A DNA stretch of 64,000 bases from Dromaius novaehollandiae. Taxonomy: Eukaryota > Chordata > Aves > Casuariiformes > Dromaiidae. The notes below the pieces were generated by a model. The model saw nothing but the letters and a program-made list of their open reading frames with translations, was not told the origin of the DNA and searched no databases. Below, piece after piece: positions 50,395 to 62,500 of the stretch. Position 1 is the first letter of the stretch; each line of letters begins with the position of its first letter. The stretch lies in NCBI RefSeq assembly GCF_036370855.1, contig NC_088099.1, forward strand, positions 28,974,501 through 29,038,500, read 5' to 3'. A program made the translations under genes and the position numbers.

Positions 50395-52430
50395 GCTGGC
50401 CTTAATGACATTAATGATCACAGGAACATAGGGCTAAAAGATCCTCAGGAAGCCACCTTTCCAGCCTCCCTGCCTCAATAGTCATGCAATTCCAACTTAG
50501 AGTATCTTTACATAGCCCGTTCTTAAAAACCTCCAATGACAGAGCCTGACCATGCCCCCAGTATCTTAGTTTGTCCTAATGTCTAACCTAAAATCTCCTT
50601 GCTGCAATTTTTGCCCATGACAGACATAGAAAACAGATTATTCCCCATCTCAGCAATAACTTTCCACGTATCTGTGGACTGTTATCATCCCCCAGTCAGT
50701 CTTTTCTTCCCTAAATTAACCAATCCAAAATCATTGTGTATGTCCTCTAGGCCCTTCGTCATTCTGGCTGCTCTCATCTAGGCACTCTCCAGGTGGTCCA
50801 CATCCTCAACATGCAACACCCAAAACTAGACACCATACTCCAACAGCTTTACAATTGCTGAGCAAAGCAGGATCACTTGCCAAGTCTTGCAGACTATAAT
50901 CCTCATAATATGTCCCAGCAGGACGCTTATCTATTTGTGCAATAACAAAACATTGTTGACTCACACCCAGTCTGTGACCACTCAAAGCCTGAGATACTAT
51001 TGTACAGAACTGCTACCTAACCATTTTTCTCCACCAGCTGATTATTCCTGCCTAGGTTTGCAGCTGTTTCTGTTGAATAGCATCTCATTTTTTTCATATT
51101 TCTAATCTGCTGAGATCATTCTATATTCTGTCCCTGTCCTCCAACATACTTACTCCTTTGCAGCCTGATACATCTGTGAATTCAATAAGCATTTCCCCTT
51201 TTATAAGCATCCTTTGGGTCACTAATGACTAGCACCAGATTTGATAGAGAACCACTCTGTTACTCTGGTTTTCCAACAAATTTTGCATGTGCCAAATTGT
51301 AGGTCAACGTAGACCATACTTAATTCATTTTCTTATGGGAATCACATGAAAATTTGCCTGAAAACCAAGACATATCACATCTATAGTGCTCCTCTGTCCA
51401 CAAGGTATGTCATCCTGTCATAAAGGTAATCATATTTTGAGACATGATTCCTTGTTGACAGTTACTCATCCCTAGGTTATTTTTCTGTGAGGTACAAATA
51501 TTTTTTATTTGTTCCAAAATTTTTCTAAGAATTGAAACTCATTTGATTAATTTACAAATTTATACTTCCTGTTTTTCTCTTATCTCCCCTCCACCATACT
51601 TGTCTCTCCACAGCCTCCCTGCATCTCATCTATCATCCATCTCAAAGAAACTTTTTAATGACACTAACTTTCTATCAGCAAAATTTTTAAATACCCTAGG
51701 ATGAAGTTAAAGAGAGATCTGAGGTGAATTTGAAAATACCTGACTTCAATACTCTACCCTTAACTGAGGCTAAAATTCTACCCTCTGTTGATATTGCATC
51801 AGTTTCCTGATCTTGCTAGTCTTTTTAGTGAAGTCTACAAGGCACTGCCTTCCTGACATCCTTTAGTCTTCTCTCTCTACAGTTAGAGAACCCTTTCTAT
51901 CTTACATTAGTGTGGCTTCTAGAGTGGTTTGTTATTTTCCTGGCTACTGCATTTCGTTTTCTGTCTGTGTCTTTTTGATTTTGTTTTTACATGCTTGTGT
52001 TATCGTTTTATTCTGAAACTCACTATCCTAACTTACTTTCTGCTTCGCTGTATGTTTCTTCCTTGGGTTTGAACAATTTAGCCAAGCTGATTTCTTAACT
52101 ACACTTGGTGACTTTCCTTCACAATGGAAACCCGTGTTTGTGCCCTTAATAGCATTCCTTTAAAGGAGCAGCTCTTGTGAATTCACTCTTTTTTTCTTAT
52201 TTTTCTGTTAGACAAGCCTCCCAGAGGACCCCTACCCTCCATTTCTCCAAGTTCATTAAGCTTCCCTTCCTGAATTTCACTGGTTTTATTTTGAACCTGC
52301 TCCTCGTCTCAGTTGTGCAGATCACTAACTCTGCTATTTCATGGACGGGCTCATCTAATGTCCACCCTGACATCTTCAGCTAGTTGCTTTTTAATGTTTA
52401 TAATCAGAACTAGAATAGCCTCCTTGCTAC
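50395..52430 (-). mobile_element. Long decayed CR1-type LINE remnant, about 2 kb
   Basis: Reads, in reverse orientation, through the ordered landmarks of CR1: the 3' region (50395-50560), then a segment around GGCACTCTCCAGGTGGTCCA, CAATTGCTGAGCAAAGCAGG, GGTAATCATATTTTGAGACA, TTAGAGAACCCTTTCTATCT, and AGCCAAGCTGATTTCTTA (about 52080). It continues toward 52430 with CATCTCATGG-like sequence. It is full of stops and indels and cannot encode protein. Boundaries are approximate. Confidence 0.75.
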
Positions 52431-55400
52431 TGTGTGCCCCTGACCAAAAACCATAGAAGGCTGACATCTCCAGCTTGTGTGTTCATGTGGGTATTCATAT
52501 TCACAGCTTAGTAAAAGAAAACAGAAGGTGGTGGCACAGGGGACTCTGCTTAGATGACACGCAGTCTGATGCAGCTGAACGTACCATCAGCACTGGCTCT
52601 GGCAGCCTGCACATATGAACCAGGCAGACACAGTACTCAATGGGAGTGCCCTTCCACTCACCTGAAAACATGAGATCTTATCTCTCTCCAGCCACTCTGG
52701 TATCCAGGAGGGAATTTCAGGCTAATCACATCTGAGTCAGGCACCCTGTAATAGCCAAGTATGACAAGACAGAAGTTCTGGCTAGCAACACTGCATGTCA
52801 TGGCCTCAGCTGCTGCCAGTCCATGAAGACATATCGAATTACCCCTCTGCGCCGTTCACTTGCTTCTTGGAGCACTTAGACTTCTTTTGGCCTCCCCACA
52901 GCTGACTCTTGCACATGGTTACACAACTTCCTACTGCAACTGCTGTGGGTGATGTTTCAAAATGGTGTTATAGGTGCTCCGGATGCAAACACACTCTGAT
53001 TTTGTAAACAGCAACTCAGTCAAGATTGCTATTTACTTTGCTTACATGACATGACATGACCCTGAAGTAGCCAGCATGATCCTCAGTCTTCTCTTATGAC
53101 TCTTTTCAGATACTTCAGAGACTCTTTTATTCAAGCGCCAGGCTTATAAAGACACTTGTTAGCCCCAACCATCCATCCCAAGTAGTGTCCCCTCACTGTC
53201 CTGGCCAGTCTGGAAGGTTTCCCAGTCCACGGACAATCTGCTCCCATGGCGGGATCAGACATGAGTCTTAGAAGGGTTACCAGGCAGCCTGCTCTCCTGC
53301 AAAGCAGGAAGATGAAGGGACAAGAGGCTGAGATAGATTGTTTCTCCATGCAGGGTAGACCTCAGACAGTAACTGTCGCAGAACACTAGCCTTGTGTGAC
53401 AGAGGGACTCCCACTCCACTAGTCTCACTTAGAGCTTCCAAGACTTCGGGTATCTGTAGGAACAGCCTGCTCATGCTCACCAGAGGCAGAGACATGTTAG
53501 GTGGAAGATGCTGGCAAAATTCTTATGAAGGAGGACCTCCAGGAAGCTCAAGACTTCCACACTTAAATATGGCTGGGGAACAGGATAATACAGAGCGGTC
53601 ACACTAGGAACATAACCAGCATGCTGCCACTAGTCTCAAACTTCCACTCCAATTTGCAAGGGAGCACTGATGCAGCAGGAAAACCCACCCTCATTCAGAT
53701 CAGACAAGAAAAGCATGCAATAAGGATGCTCCATTAGCCAGTTGCTTCTCACATAGCAGAGGCACATAGCCTCTCCCCTCGTCCCAGCACTTGTTTGTAT
53801 GCAACCCTCATTCTTTGGCAGATCACTACAGCTCATCCTAAGGCCATGCCACTTTCCCATTCTCTAGAACATCACCTGTAATGCCTGTGCTGCATTATCA
53901 TGTATATCCTTCTCCCAGGAATGCTCCTGCTAGTGAATCTGCAAAGCAGTAAGACAGAAAACAGTCGTAAACACTGCCTGTGGGCTGCGCGGCCTCTGTA
54001 AACCATCAGGGTCTAAAAGCACCTAGTAACCCAAAGCTCTGGACTCCACCAGACTGACATGGTTACTGCTTTTCCTTTTTCCACTGATTTACCCAAGGCT
54101 GACACAACCAGCTGCCAAACTGCCATACTACTGAGGCCTGTAACCAGGCAGCAGAGACTCAACTGATGTCAGGATTCCTCCCCCATCTCAGCAAGACCAA
54201 GAGGTCTTCACAGAGAGACATGGACAACAGGGCTCTGAACAGACTTCCTCATTTATACATCGTGAGAGAGACAAGTCCTCCAGCAGCTGTTTGGGTTTCC
54301 CTTCAGGCTCAACCATAGCTAGCTCCAACACCTGCAGCTCTGGGCCCTGAGGCAGGTGACACATGTTGGGCTCCTCTCCTGAAAGAGCATGGGAGATAAG
54401 CCAAGCCCTCCCAGAGACAGCCAGGCATGGATGGGAGCTCATACGGGCTATGAGGGCTTCAGGGTCCTCTTGCTGTTGCAAACAGGTTTACTTGTGGAGA
54501 TCAATCAATTTTATTTTGCTTGTTATCCTGAGTCGCAGCAAAATCTCAGAATAATGTGGCTGTCCTTCTCAGCCTGGGCTACCTGGGGTGCAAGACTTAA
54601 ACCTTGAGCTGGAAGTCATGCCTGAAGTAAAATATGGAGAACATGTGGGTAGACACTCAGAGAAGGACCTGTGGGAGCATGAAACAAAGGGCCTGCAGAG
54701 GCTGTGTAGCAGTTAACTACATGCTTGCTGAAGTGCCACAAGTGCCACAAGTGCCACAAGGCTGCAACTGATATAAGCCCCTTCGCTTGTGAGCTGGGAT
54801 GCTATCTTAGTTGCTGCTACCAAATCAGAATAGGCACAGTATATGATGTTCCTTTCATATAAGTACCAAGCATAAAAAACCCTTTCCCCTTAGTCTGTAT
54901 GCTTCTTTATGCTGATTTTAGCAAGGTATTTGTGAGAAGTGGCATGCTAAGTGGGTCATTATAAAAAATACTTTGTTATTAAAAGTATGGGTACTAAATA
55001 CTTGTGCTCTCTTTTCATGCTTCATTAAGTCACAAGCTCTAGTTGACAAGTAACTACATTTTCTGTGGGTCAAAAGTAGGATTTAAAGTGTAATATGCAT
55101 AATATGGAAATTCTGTGTATTTTAAGTATATTGAGATAGGCAATAGTACAATCCCAAATCTTAAATAGATAAAAACAATGATAGTTATCTGTACGCTGAC
55201 CTCTAACATAGTTGGCTTCAAAGTTACTATCTGAAATCCAGAGTAAGCAAGATGGTTCTGACACTCAAACTTCTATAATGTCATCTGGAGGCTTTCTCTA
55301 GCATAGAGGTTGACTCTTTTTCTCAGTCCAGGACAAGGGGGATATGTGAGGCCAGCTGTATTATTCTTCTTTTCCCAGCCAAGGGAACTTGCTTTTTTCT

Positions 55401-57329
55401 TCTGATGCTATCAGGAAAATACGTTTGTCTTGAAAAAATGTAACAAAGGAAGCTGTAAGGATAACAACAGTGAGCAGGCATTTCTTCTTACTTTGTCATT
55501 GAGAGAGGAAAGTCTTTCTATTTTAACCTTATCTATGCTAGACAATGGGATCTGGAAATAAAATTCAGGCTCATATAGCAACACTGGGTAACATACCTCT
55601 TTTAAAGAGAATGGCATTAAGCTAATCCAAGAAAGTCCCACTAAAAATCAATATAGAATCTTATTACTGAAGTGAGAGATTACACAGTGGTAGGGATCCT
55701 TTCCCTACAGTCTCAGAGATAGTATTTTCAGTGTCCAGAAATTTCTCTGAAATATCAAAATGAGAAAATTAATCTGAACTATTTGCTTCTCATTATGATA
55801 TAGCTGTCTTTCATTCTTTCACATTGCAGTATCAGCCAACTGACATTCCTCTTCCTTCTATCAGCATTATCTCAGTGTTTTCTTCATGCACAGGAATGTA
55901 ACTAATTTATCCATGTAATCAAGTAAAGTATAAAGAAACTGAGCTATTTCTATCAAAGACTAAGAAAGTAATACAGAAAGAAGGACTGTTAAAAGAGAGA
56001 AGTTACTTGTACACTTACATTCTTAAACACGTGTAACCAATTAGTGCTTTTGTGAGCACTACTGCATTGAAATCGTGGAGATAACTGTATCTAAACATTT
56101 GTGTGTTCCAGGAGTAGGGCCTAAATCTTGCTTATGAGGTTTTAAACTTATTACTCCATTGCAATTAAAAGGAAAGAATCACAGCATTCAAAGCTATTCA
56201 GGCTGTGTGCAAATTCCAGAGAGTTTCACTGCAAATGTTTGCCTGTGATCATATACTTCCATATTCATAGATATTCGTATTTTCTGTAAATAAAATCTTT
56301 CAGAGAAATAATAAAAAATGAACTCTCCGGAGAAATGTTAGATTGCTGAACAATTGTGACATAGCCAAACAAACTTTAGCTGAGATTGTGTAATCTGCAC
56401 AATCACTGTTATTAAAATTATAGAATAATTTTAGCTGAGAAGAATCTCAGATACTACCAAATTAATATTATGCAAAGGATTTCAGACAGTTAAATAAACA
56501 ATCTTCCATAAGATAGCATCTGTTTTTCTAAAGTGCCTCAGCTCAGTGGCAGAATTCAGAAGAAATGCAAGACTTAAACTTCTCACCACTGCTTACACTC
56601 AGTGCATCTTAGTGCCTTCTTTAAGGTTTATTTATTGTTCACTATGGATGCAGTTCTTACACAACTGAGTAATAATGCAACCTCTATCGTGACACTGAAC
56701 GCTGCTTAGTTCAAGTATATCCCTTTCCCTCAGCATTCTCTTCTCCGTGGGTATGGCCAAACTTTCTTTCAAAGTACATACAAGTGTTTCAAAATACTTG
56801 AAAATGGAGAGCACGACGTGTGTTTTACTTGTTTACTTCATAATTGTCTTAAGGACAGATACTATTTAAGCTATATTCAGAAGTAATCATTTATTTCTTA
56901 CATGGAAAATCAAACACAAACCAGCAACCTGAAAATCCAGTGCTGCTGTCTCTGTAGGCCTTGCCAAACAAGCTGGTGAATGATCTCACTTTGTGGAGGG
57001 GAGGAGATGTTGGTTTGGGTTCTGCCATCTCTCCTGAATGACTTGTCAACTGCATGCAGGCAAGGAGCTTTCTGCCTCTGATGTAATTTTCTAAAGCTCA
57101 GGCTCTTGCCTATTATACAGTACCTTAACTAGGGAGGAAGCAATGGCAAACATACTCATTCAGTAGACATGTATACATATTTCTCTTGGAGACTTAAGTT
57201 TCACAGTTCAGAGATGCTTCTGAAGATGATGCGGCTCACAGGCCGCAACAGAGCATCAACCCAGGCAAGACTTCACCCTCTGTCTAGCCTTTCCTCACAG
57301 AGGCAGACATCTTCATTGCTAACCTAGGC
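52431..57329. other. Intergenic, no gene recognised
   Basis: Contains a 10-bp tandem repeat (AAGTGCCACA units, 54731-54760) and a short ACATG-type repeat near 53043-53060. No coding region recognised. Confidence 0.65.
54731..54760. repeat. 10-bp tandem repeat, three units
   Basis: Three perfect AAGTGCCACA units, followed by a partial fourth. Confidence 0.95.
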
Positions 57330-57583
57330 TTTTACCTCGGGATCGGGCAAGGTCCCGCAGGCACCTGGGCCCTAGGAGCACTGTCCCAGGAGCTCAGCCT
57401 GAAATGCCAGCAAAACTGCTTTCGGATGGCAAGAGCCTCGGCCCTCCCCTCTCGGGGGCGCTGGGCAGCGTGTGTTGTTCCCCCTTCAGCCAGAGTCACA
57501 CGCACACCCGCTGCAGCAGGCAGCCGGCGCCATGTGCCTGACCCCCCGCGGGCAGAAGGCGACGGTTGGCACAGCAGGGCGAC

Positions 57584-57599
57584 GGCGCGCGCGCGCGCG
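57584..57599. repeat. Alternating GC run
   Basis: Sixteen bases of alternating G and C in the ABHD5-like CpG island, upstream of the first coding exon. Confidence 0.95.
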
Positions 57600-57664
57600 G
57601 CCCTTCCCCCTCCCGCTTCCGCCCGGCGACGGGGCGCTCTAGCCGCGGACGGCCTCCCCGCTCT

Positions 57665-57718
57665 ATGCTGTGGGCGGCGGCGGCGGGGATGACGCAGGCG
57701 GGCGGGCGGGCCCCGTGA
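57665..57718 (+). other. Upstream ORF of 17 codons overlapping the upstream in-frame ATG
   Basis: An ATG at 57665 (with a second in-frame ATG at 57689) opens a 17-codon frame ending at TGA 57716-57718. The last base of that stop is the first base of the ATG at 57718 (TGATG), which is in frame with the main coding exon. Whether it is transcribed depends on the unknown start site. Confidence 0.55.
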
Positions 57719-57807
57719 TGGCCGGTGCCGCCGCGGTCGCGGTCGCGCTGTCCGTCGCCGCGCTGCCGGCCGCCGCCTCGCTGCCCGCTCGCTGCGCCGC
57801 CGCCGCC

Positions 57808-57836
57808 ATGGCCGAGGAGGAGGCCCCCAGCGAAGG
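57808..57836 (+). CDS. ABHD5: First coding exon of a probable ABHD5 (CGI-58) gene, rest off-window
   Basis: An ATG in an excellent Kozak context (GCCGCCATGG) is followed by MAEEEAPSEG and a strong donor GTGAGT at 57837, leaving the frame in phase 2. A short, acidic first exon beginning MA-EEE fits ABHD5, a protein that binds perilipins on lipid droplets and activates the triglyceride lipase PNPLA2. In other vertebrates ABHD5 lies next to ANO10 in divergent orientation, which is the arrangement here. The diagnostic alpha/beta-hydrolase exons are not in the window, so the name rests on this short peptide and on gene order. An in-frame ATG 90 bp upstream (57718) could give a 30-residue-longer protein. 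No second exon was found up to 64000. Confidence 0.62.
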
Positions 57837-58189
57837 GTGAGTGCAGCGGGCGGCAGCGGCGCCGCGCCGGGCCGCTGCCTTGAGGGTGACCCTCGCCCTC
57901 CCTATAGGTGCCCTCGGCGCCCGCCCGGCCCTGCCTGTGGCGGGGGGCTCCTCCTCGCGCGGCTCGGCTTACCGCGCCCGGCCGGGGCGGCCCCCCAGCG
58001 TGTGCCCTGCCGCAGGGGCTGGCGTTCCCGTGTGAGCGGGTGTGTTTGGTAAGCGGGTCTCTGCCTCTGTCAGGTGCGTATTTTCCTCCGCGGCGTCGCG
58101 GTTCGCTGTGCGCCCGCCGTGCGCGGCCTCCCGTCCGGCCTCCCGCGCTGCCTGCCGCTTGTCCTGCCGCGAAGCCCTGCCGCGTCCTC

Positions 58190-58281
58190 CTCCTTTGCCT
58201 GCAGACGCAGCCCTCCTTTGCCTGCAGACGCAGCCCTCCTTTGCCTGCAGACGCAGCCCTCCTTTGCCTGCAGACGCATCC
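58190..58281 (+). repeat. 23-bp minisatellite, four units
   Basis: Four head-to-tail units start at 58190, 58213, 58236 and 58259. Each starts CTCCTTTGCCTGCAG and ends ACGCAGCC; the last unit has one change (CATCC). Units 1-3 are identical, so the expansion looks recent. Confidence 0.95.
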
Positions 58282-58630
58282 TTCCGCGTGCCGTCTCCAG
58301 GGTGATTCCGCCGCTGGGCGCACGCAGAGCCGCCTGGCGCTACCGAACCGTCCTCTGCTGCTTCGGCATCTGTGTGCGAACTTCTCAGTTCCTGTCCCGG
58401 GTTTTGTAACCGCAGTAGGTGCCTGCATGCTTCACTCACTGCCTTGCTTCAGCGTATGCACGCAGTAATTCTGCCCATCCTTCCTTTGCACCCCAGTCTC
58501 CTCTGTGCACACGTCTGTATATGCAGATGCCCCATGCTTTTGTGTGTCTTTGCAACTCTGTCTGTACAAATAAATATCCTACCTTCTTATTCCACATGTT
58601 CTGTGTTCATATGTTCATATGTTCTACCAG

Positions 58631-58765
58631 TTTTCCATTGTATTATGTGGTTTTAGTCCAAACAGTATTCTATCAGAGTATATCTAACTGTGCTGTAGTC
58701 CTACATATGCTGTATCTGCTCAGTCAGAGAAGTGTACGTACTTTGTATGTGCTACTTACAGACAT
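58631..58765 (+). repeat. 135-bp direct duplication, copy 1
   Basis: Aligns without gaps to 59453-59587, offset 822 bp, with about 8 mismatches (roughly 94% identity by hand count). It begins TTTTCCATTGTATTAT and ends near GACAT. Confidence 0.93.
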
Positions 58766-59452
58766 AGGCGCAGAGCAGGCAGTAAAGTTTGTCAGTCTCT
58801 CTGCCACTCTACCATTATTCTTCTGTGTAATTCCTGATACAAGGTGGGGATGAGAGCGCATCTTCACAGAGTAAATATTTGCTCTCACTCTGACTTTTCT
58901 TCCTTTTTAGTACTGTACACCTACCTCATCTTCAGCTGTCTTCACTAAACTTTTCTTTCTATTTGGTGTCCCAGGACAGTCTCATTGACCAAACTAACTC
59001 CTCTGCTGTAGATTGTGCTGCCCTGTTCTTAACATGCATTTGATATCCCTAATATTTGTTTGTAACTACTGACTCACACCCTCATTATGTGCCTTCATTA
59101 TAGCTATTAATCACTCTTCTGCCTGATGCTACGTAGTCCTGCACTGTATCTTCATACTAGGTACACCTAAATGGTTCCAAAATAAGTTATTAATCACTGC
59201 TCTGCTCTTCTTCTGTCCACATATTATTAATTGGTGTATATCTTCTCATGCCTTGTCCTTCAGTGTATGTTTTATTTCTCATTGTATGCCTCAGCTGCCA
59301 GGACAGACCTGTTATGATATCTTTCTATTGCTCTGAAATATACTTTTTGTCTTCCCTTGTCCCACTATAGAATATATAGTTATCCTATCTTTGAGTCTTT
59401 TTTATTCACAAAACATACTTCTTAATGTATCTACTGGTCACTTATCTCCCAA

Positions 59453-59587
59453 TTTTCCATTGTATTATATGTTTTTAGTCCAAACAGTATTCTATCAGAG
59501 TATATCTAACTGTGCTGTAGTCTTACATATGCTGTATCCGCTCAGTCAGATAAGTGTACGTACTTTGTATGTGCTATTTGCAAACAT
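59453..59587 (+). repeat. 135-bp direct duplication, copy 2
   Basis: Partner of 58631-58765, same orientation, same intron. Flanking sequence does not align clearly, so the unit appears to be about 135 bp. Confidence 0.93.
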
Positions 59588-62500
59588 TTTTCCCTTTATT
59601 CCTTCATCTCCATCCTTCAGGTAATGTATCACATGGCTGATTCCTGGCCCCCAGAAACCCACTCTTACTTTTTCCTTTTTTCTTTCTTTCCTTTCATAAT
59701 TTTTTGAGGAAATCCACCTAAAATTCTTTAAGTACTGGCATGAAAATCATGCTGTGTACTCATGACTTCATATCCAGGATAATATTAGTTGCATGTGGTC
59801 ATGTTACGTGTCTCTTCTGTTATTTTTGAAAGCTAGCTGCACCCTCAGTCTTGTTCTCTATTTAGCCCTTTTTACGAATTCTGGCTTTGATACTTCATCT
59901 TGGATGTTTTCTGCTGCCAGCTTAATTTGACCAAACCTGGACTATGCATCTTCTTATGCCTTCAGCTCCCTCTCATGCCTTTATGCCTGTATATACACAG
60001 CATTCTCTTTTTTAGTATAAGCTTCAAAGACTTTCCTTGCAAGCCCTGTGCCGTTTGGTCTAATCTGTATCTCTGTTCGGTCCTCCTTTCCTCAAACTTA
60101 AAACTGGTGGTTTTTTTAATATCTTTTCTTTACAACATTACTACTTGCATTTGAAACCACATTTCCCTTCTTGGTTCTGCATTCAGATGACTTTCTTATC
60201 CATTCACATTCATAAAATACACGACATTTGTAAAGCCTCTTGTTGATGATTTATAGGTTTTTTAAATCAGTCTCTTAAAATAGCTCTGCCTCAACCTGTT
60301 TTTGTTTATATGTTCATTCAGCGCATTAGCCTGAACTGTATTAGCTGCCTGATTTGATCACATGGAGTGCTGCTTAAATAGTGCCAAGTGCCATCAACTT
60401 CTGTAACCTGTCAGAATTGCAGGATTGTCATGTTAGATAATCTGGGCATAGGGTTAGGAATCACAGGCTAAATTTTCGAAAAGGACTGTGACGAATCTCT
60501 CATCATGGTTTGCTCAACTGGATAGCTTTTAAAGGGACTTGATTTTGAAGAAGTTGTCAGTGTCCCCCTTCTGAACAATCAGGGCATTTAAAGTGAATCT
60601 TTCAGAGTAAGCTTCCCAGTTCACTAAGACTTCTAAGATCAAAATCTCATGCTTTTTCTCCATAGTTTCAAAAAGTGCATTAGCTACAATGAAATGTTAA
60701 TGCTCCAGGTTATTAGCACTACTGATCTGTTTCTAATATTAGTCAAAATTAGCATTTCTTCATCCTTTCAAGTTGAGCAAAGCTCAGTACCCAGAGAAAA
60801 TTTATAAATGAGTGAAATGTGTTAAATACTTTTGGATTTAAAACTCTGTGACAATGAGAAGAAGAATTATTAGATACCATTAAAACCCTAGATTAAATTG
60901 TTAATGACAAGTATATCTGAAAAATAAATAGGAAGTTTACTTTATCTGCTTCAAAAGTTGGTGTTACTCATCTTGTTTTGCAGCATGCCTGGTTTGTTGA
61001 AATGTAGTAGCTATACAGGTATAGTGAAAACGGAACAGTGTCTCAGTAACTTCCTAGATGATCTTGAAGGATACTCATGACATTGTCCTAACTTGGAATG
61101 AAAAATTAATTAAACAAATGTTTTGAGTCTTCATCATGGAAGCGATTGCTTGGTTAACGTGTCACTTACTAACAACTCCCGAACCTCTTCACAGCCTTGA
61201 ACCTTCTCTGTTTAAATTACAGAAGTAGATTTCTGTCTGTGAGGCAATCAGTCTAGCGTAATCCTTTTGCCAATATTGAATTCACTTATATTCACTCTGG
61301 TTTCAGCAGGACTATTTATGGCTTCTGATATAAGTAGTAGTAGCAGCTACTAAGTATATGTACATATCTGGGAAAAATCCCAAAGATGGAGCACTGTTTT
61401 CTTTCCCTCCGAGGTAAGTGGATTAACTTTCTTTGAGAAAAATAATGTAAAGGGGTCTGCACTTACTCGCTTACATCAAATTGTTTGCGTTTGGCCCGTA
61501 GTCTCACAAAATAGTGGTTTGGAATAATATTTAAAATTATATACTGTAAGTGTTACTGCAACACCAGTAATCACAATTATTTTTCCATTATCCTTCAGGC
61601 TTGTTTGTATTTTGATTGTTTAGGTATGTGGTTTGAAATCTTATAGTATTCGTTTTACAAATTATGGAAGCAAGTTACTTGATTAAAACAAAGAGGAATG
61701 TTGTATCAGACCTAATACAGCCTATGTCTGTCTCGTAGTGAGATGGTTCACACTGATATCATAGTGATATTAAAGCATCCTTTTATGGGGCAGTCTGAAT
61801 TCAAATTTTTGCTTGCTTTCTTGCTGGTTTCAACATCTAGGTTCTAAAGCAAACCTTAAGCAGGTGGGCTGTTGAAAGCACAATCCTGCTTACTTTCCTT
61901 TGTGAAAGGAGACTTTTTCTAAAGGCTTGTCCTATAGCATGTATGACTAGCAGTGGGTCTGGGACTTGCAGCTTCCATTTTTTAAAGAGACAGTGAAACA
62001 TAACAAATTCATTGTGATAGCGCATGTAAAAAAGGAAAAAGGAATGTTTCCTTCCTCTTTTCTGATTTTGTCTCTTTCACAGGTAGGGTTGTGTAAGTCG
62101 TGACCTCAGTGCTTAATGCCTTTTACATTACATTTTTGTAGTCATCTGAAAGTATATGTATGAGCAGGTTTTCAAGTATTTATAAGGTTCCCTCAAACAG
62201 TTTTCCTGTCCTTGTATGATTTTTGGAGAGGAGTGTCTGTGGTCATCAGGAAGATCTCTCTTCTCCCCCGACACAAACTCGAGGGAGAAAAGGAGAGATG
62301 GCAAAAAGATAGGAGCTATCTTCTCATTCCAGTGACAGAAGAAAGATGATCATGATAGTGTGTTTACTATCCCTATACAAGGAAGAATTTCATGTAAATG
62401 CTCCCTTGAGAAGCTTGAATAAGCACATTAGGGAATAGAACAGTAGTGTTCAGGCTTTTAGTCAAACATTACTGACAAAGGGGGGGAAAATTGTAGTGAA

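Larger units (their letters stand above)
57330..58350. promoter_or_regulatory. CpG island, promoter of a plus-strand ABHD5-like gene
   Basis: A second dense CpG region with a (CG)8 run at 57584-57599, GC-box-like GGGCGG sequences near 57703-57710, and a CRE/AP-1-like TGACGCA at 57690-57696. It surrounds the first coding exon at 57808 and extends into the first intron. The start site of transcription cannot be placed from sequence alone. Confidence 0.8.

Noticed and set aside
57496..58428. 310-codon minus-strand open frame and several overlapping plus-strand frames in the second CpG island
   Set aside because: Same compositional effect. Part of each is the translated 23-bp minisatellite, and no family is recognisable.
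58372..58853. Overlapping 94- and 144-codon open frames in the ABHD5-like intron, and a similar 77-codon frame at 59391-59624
   Set aside because: Their mutual similarity comes from the 135-bp duplication. Composition is simple T/C-rich and there is no known homology.
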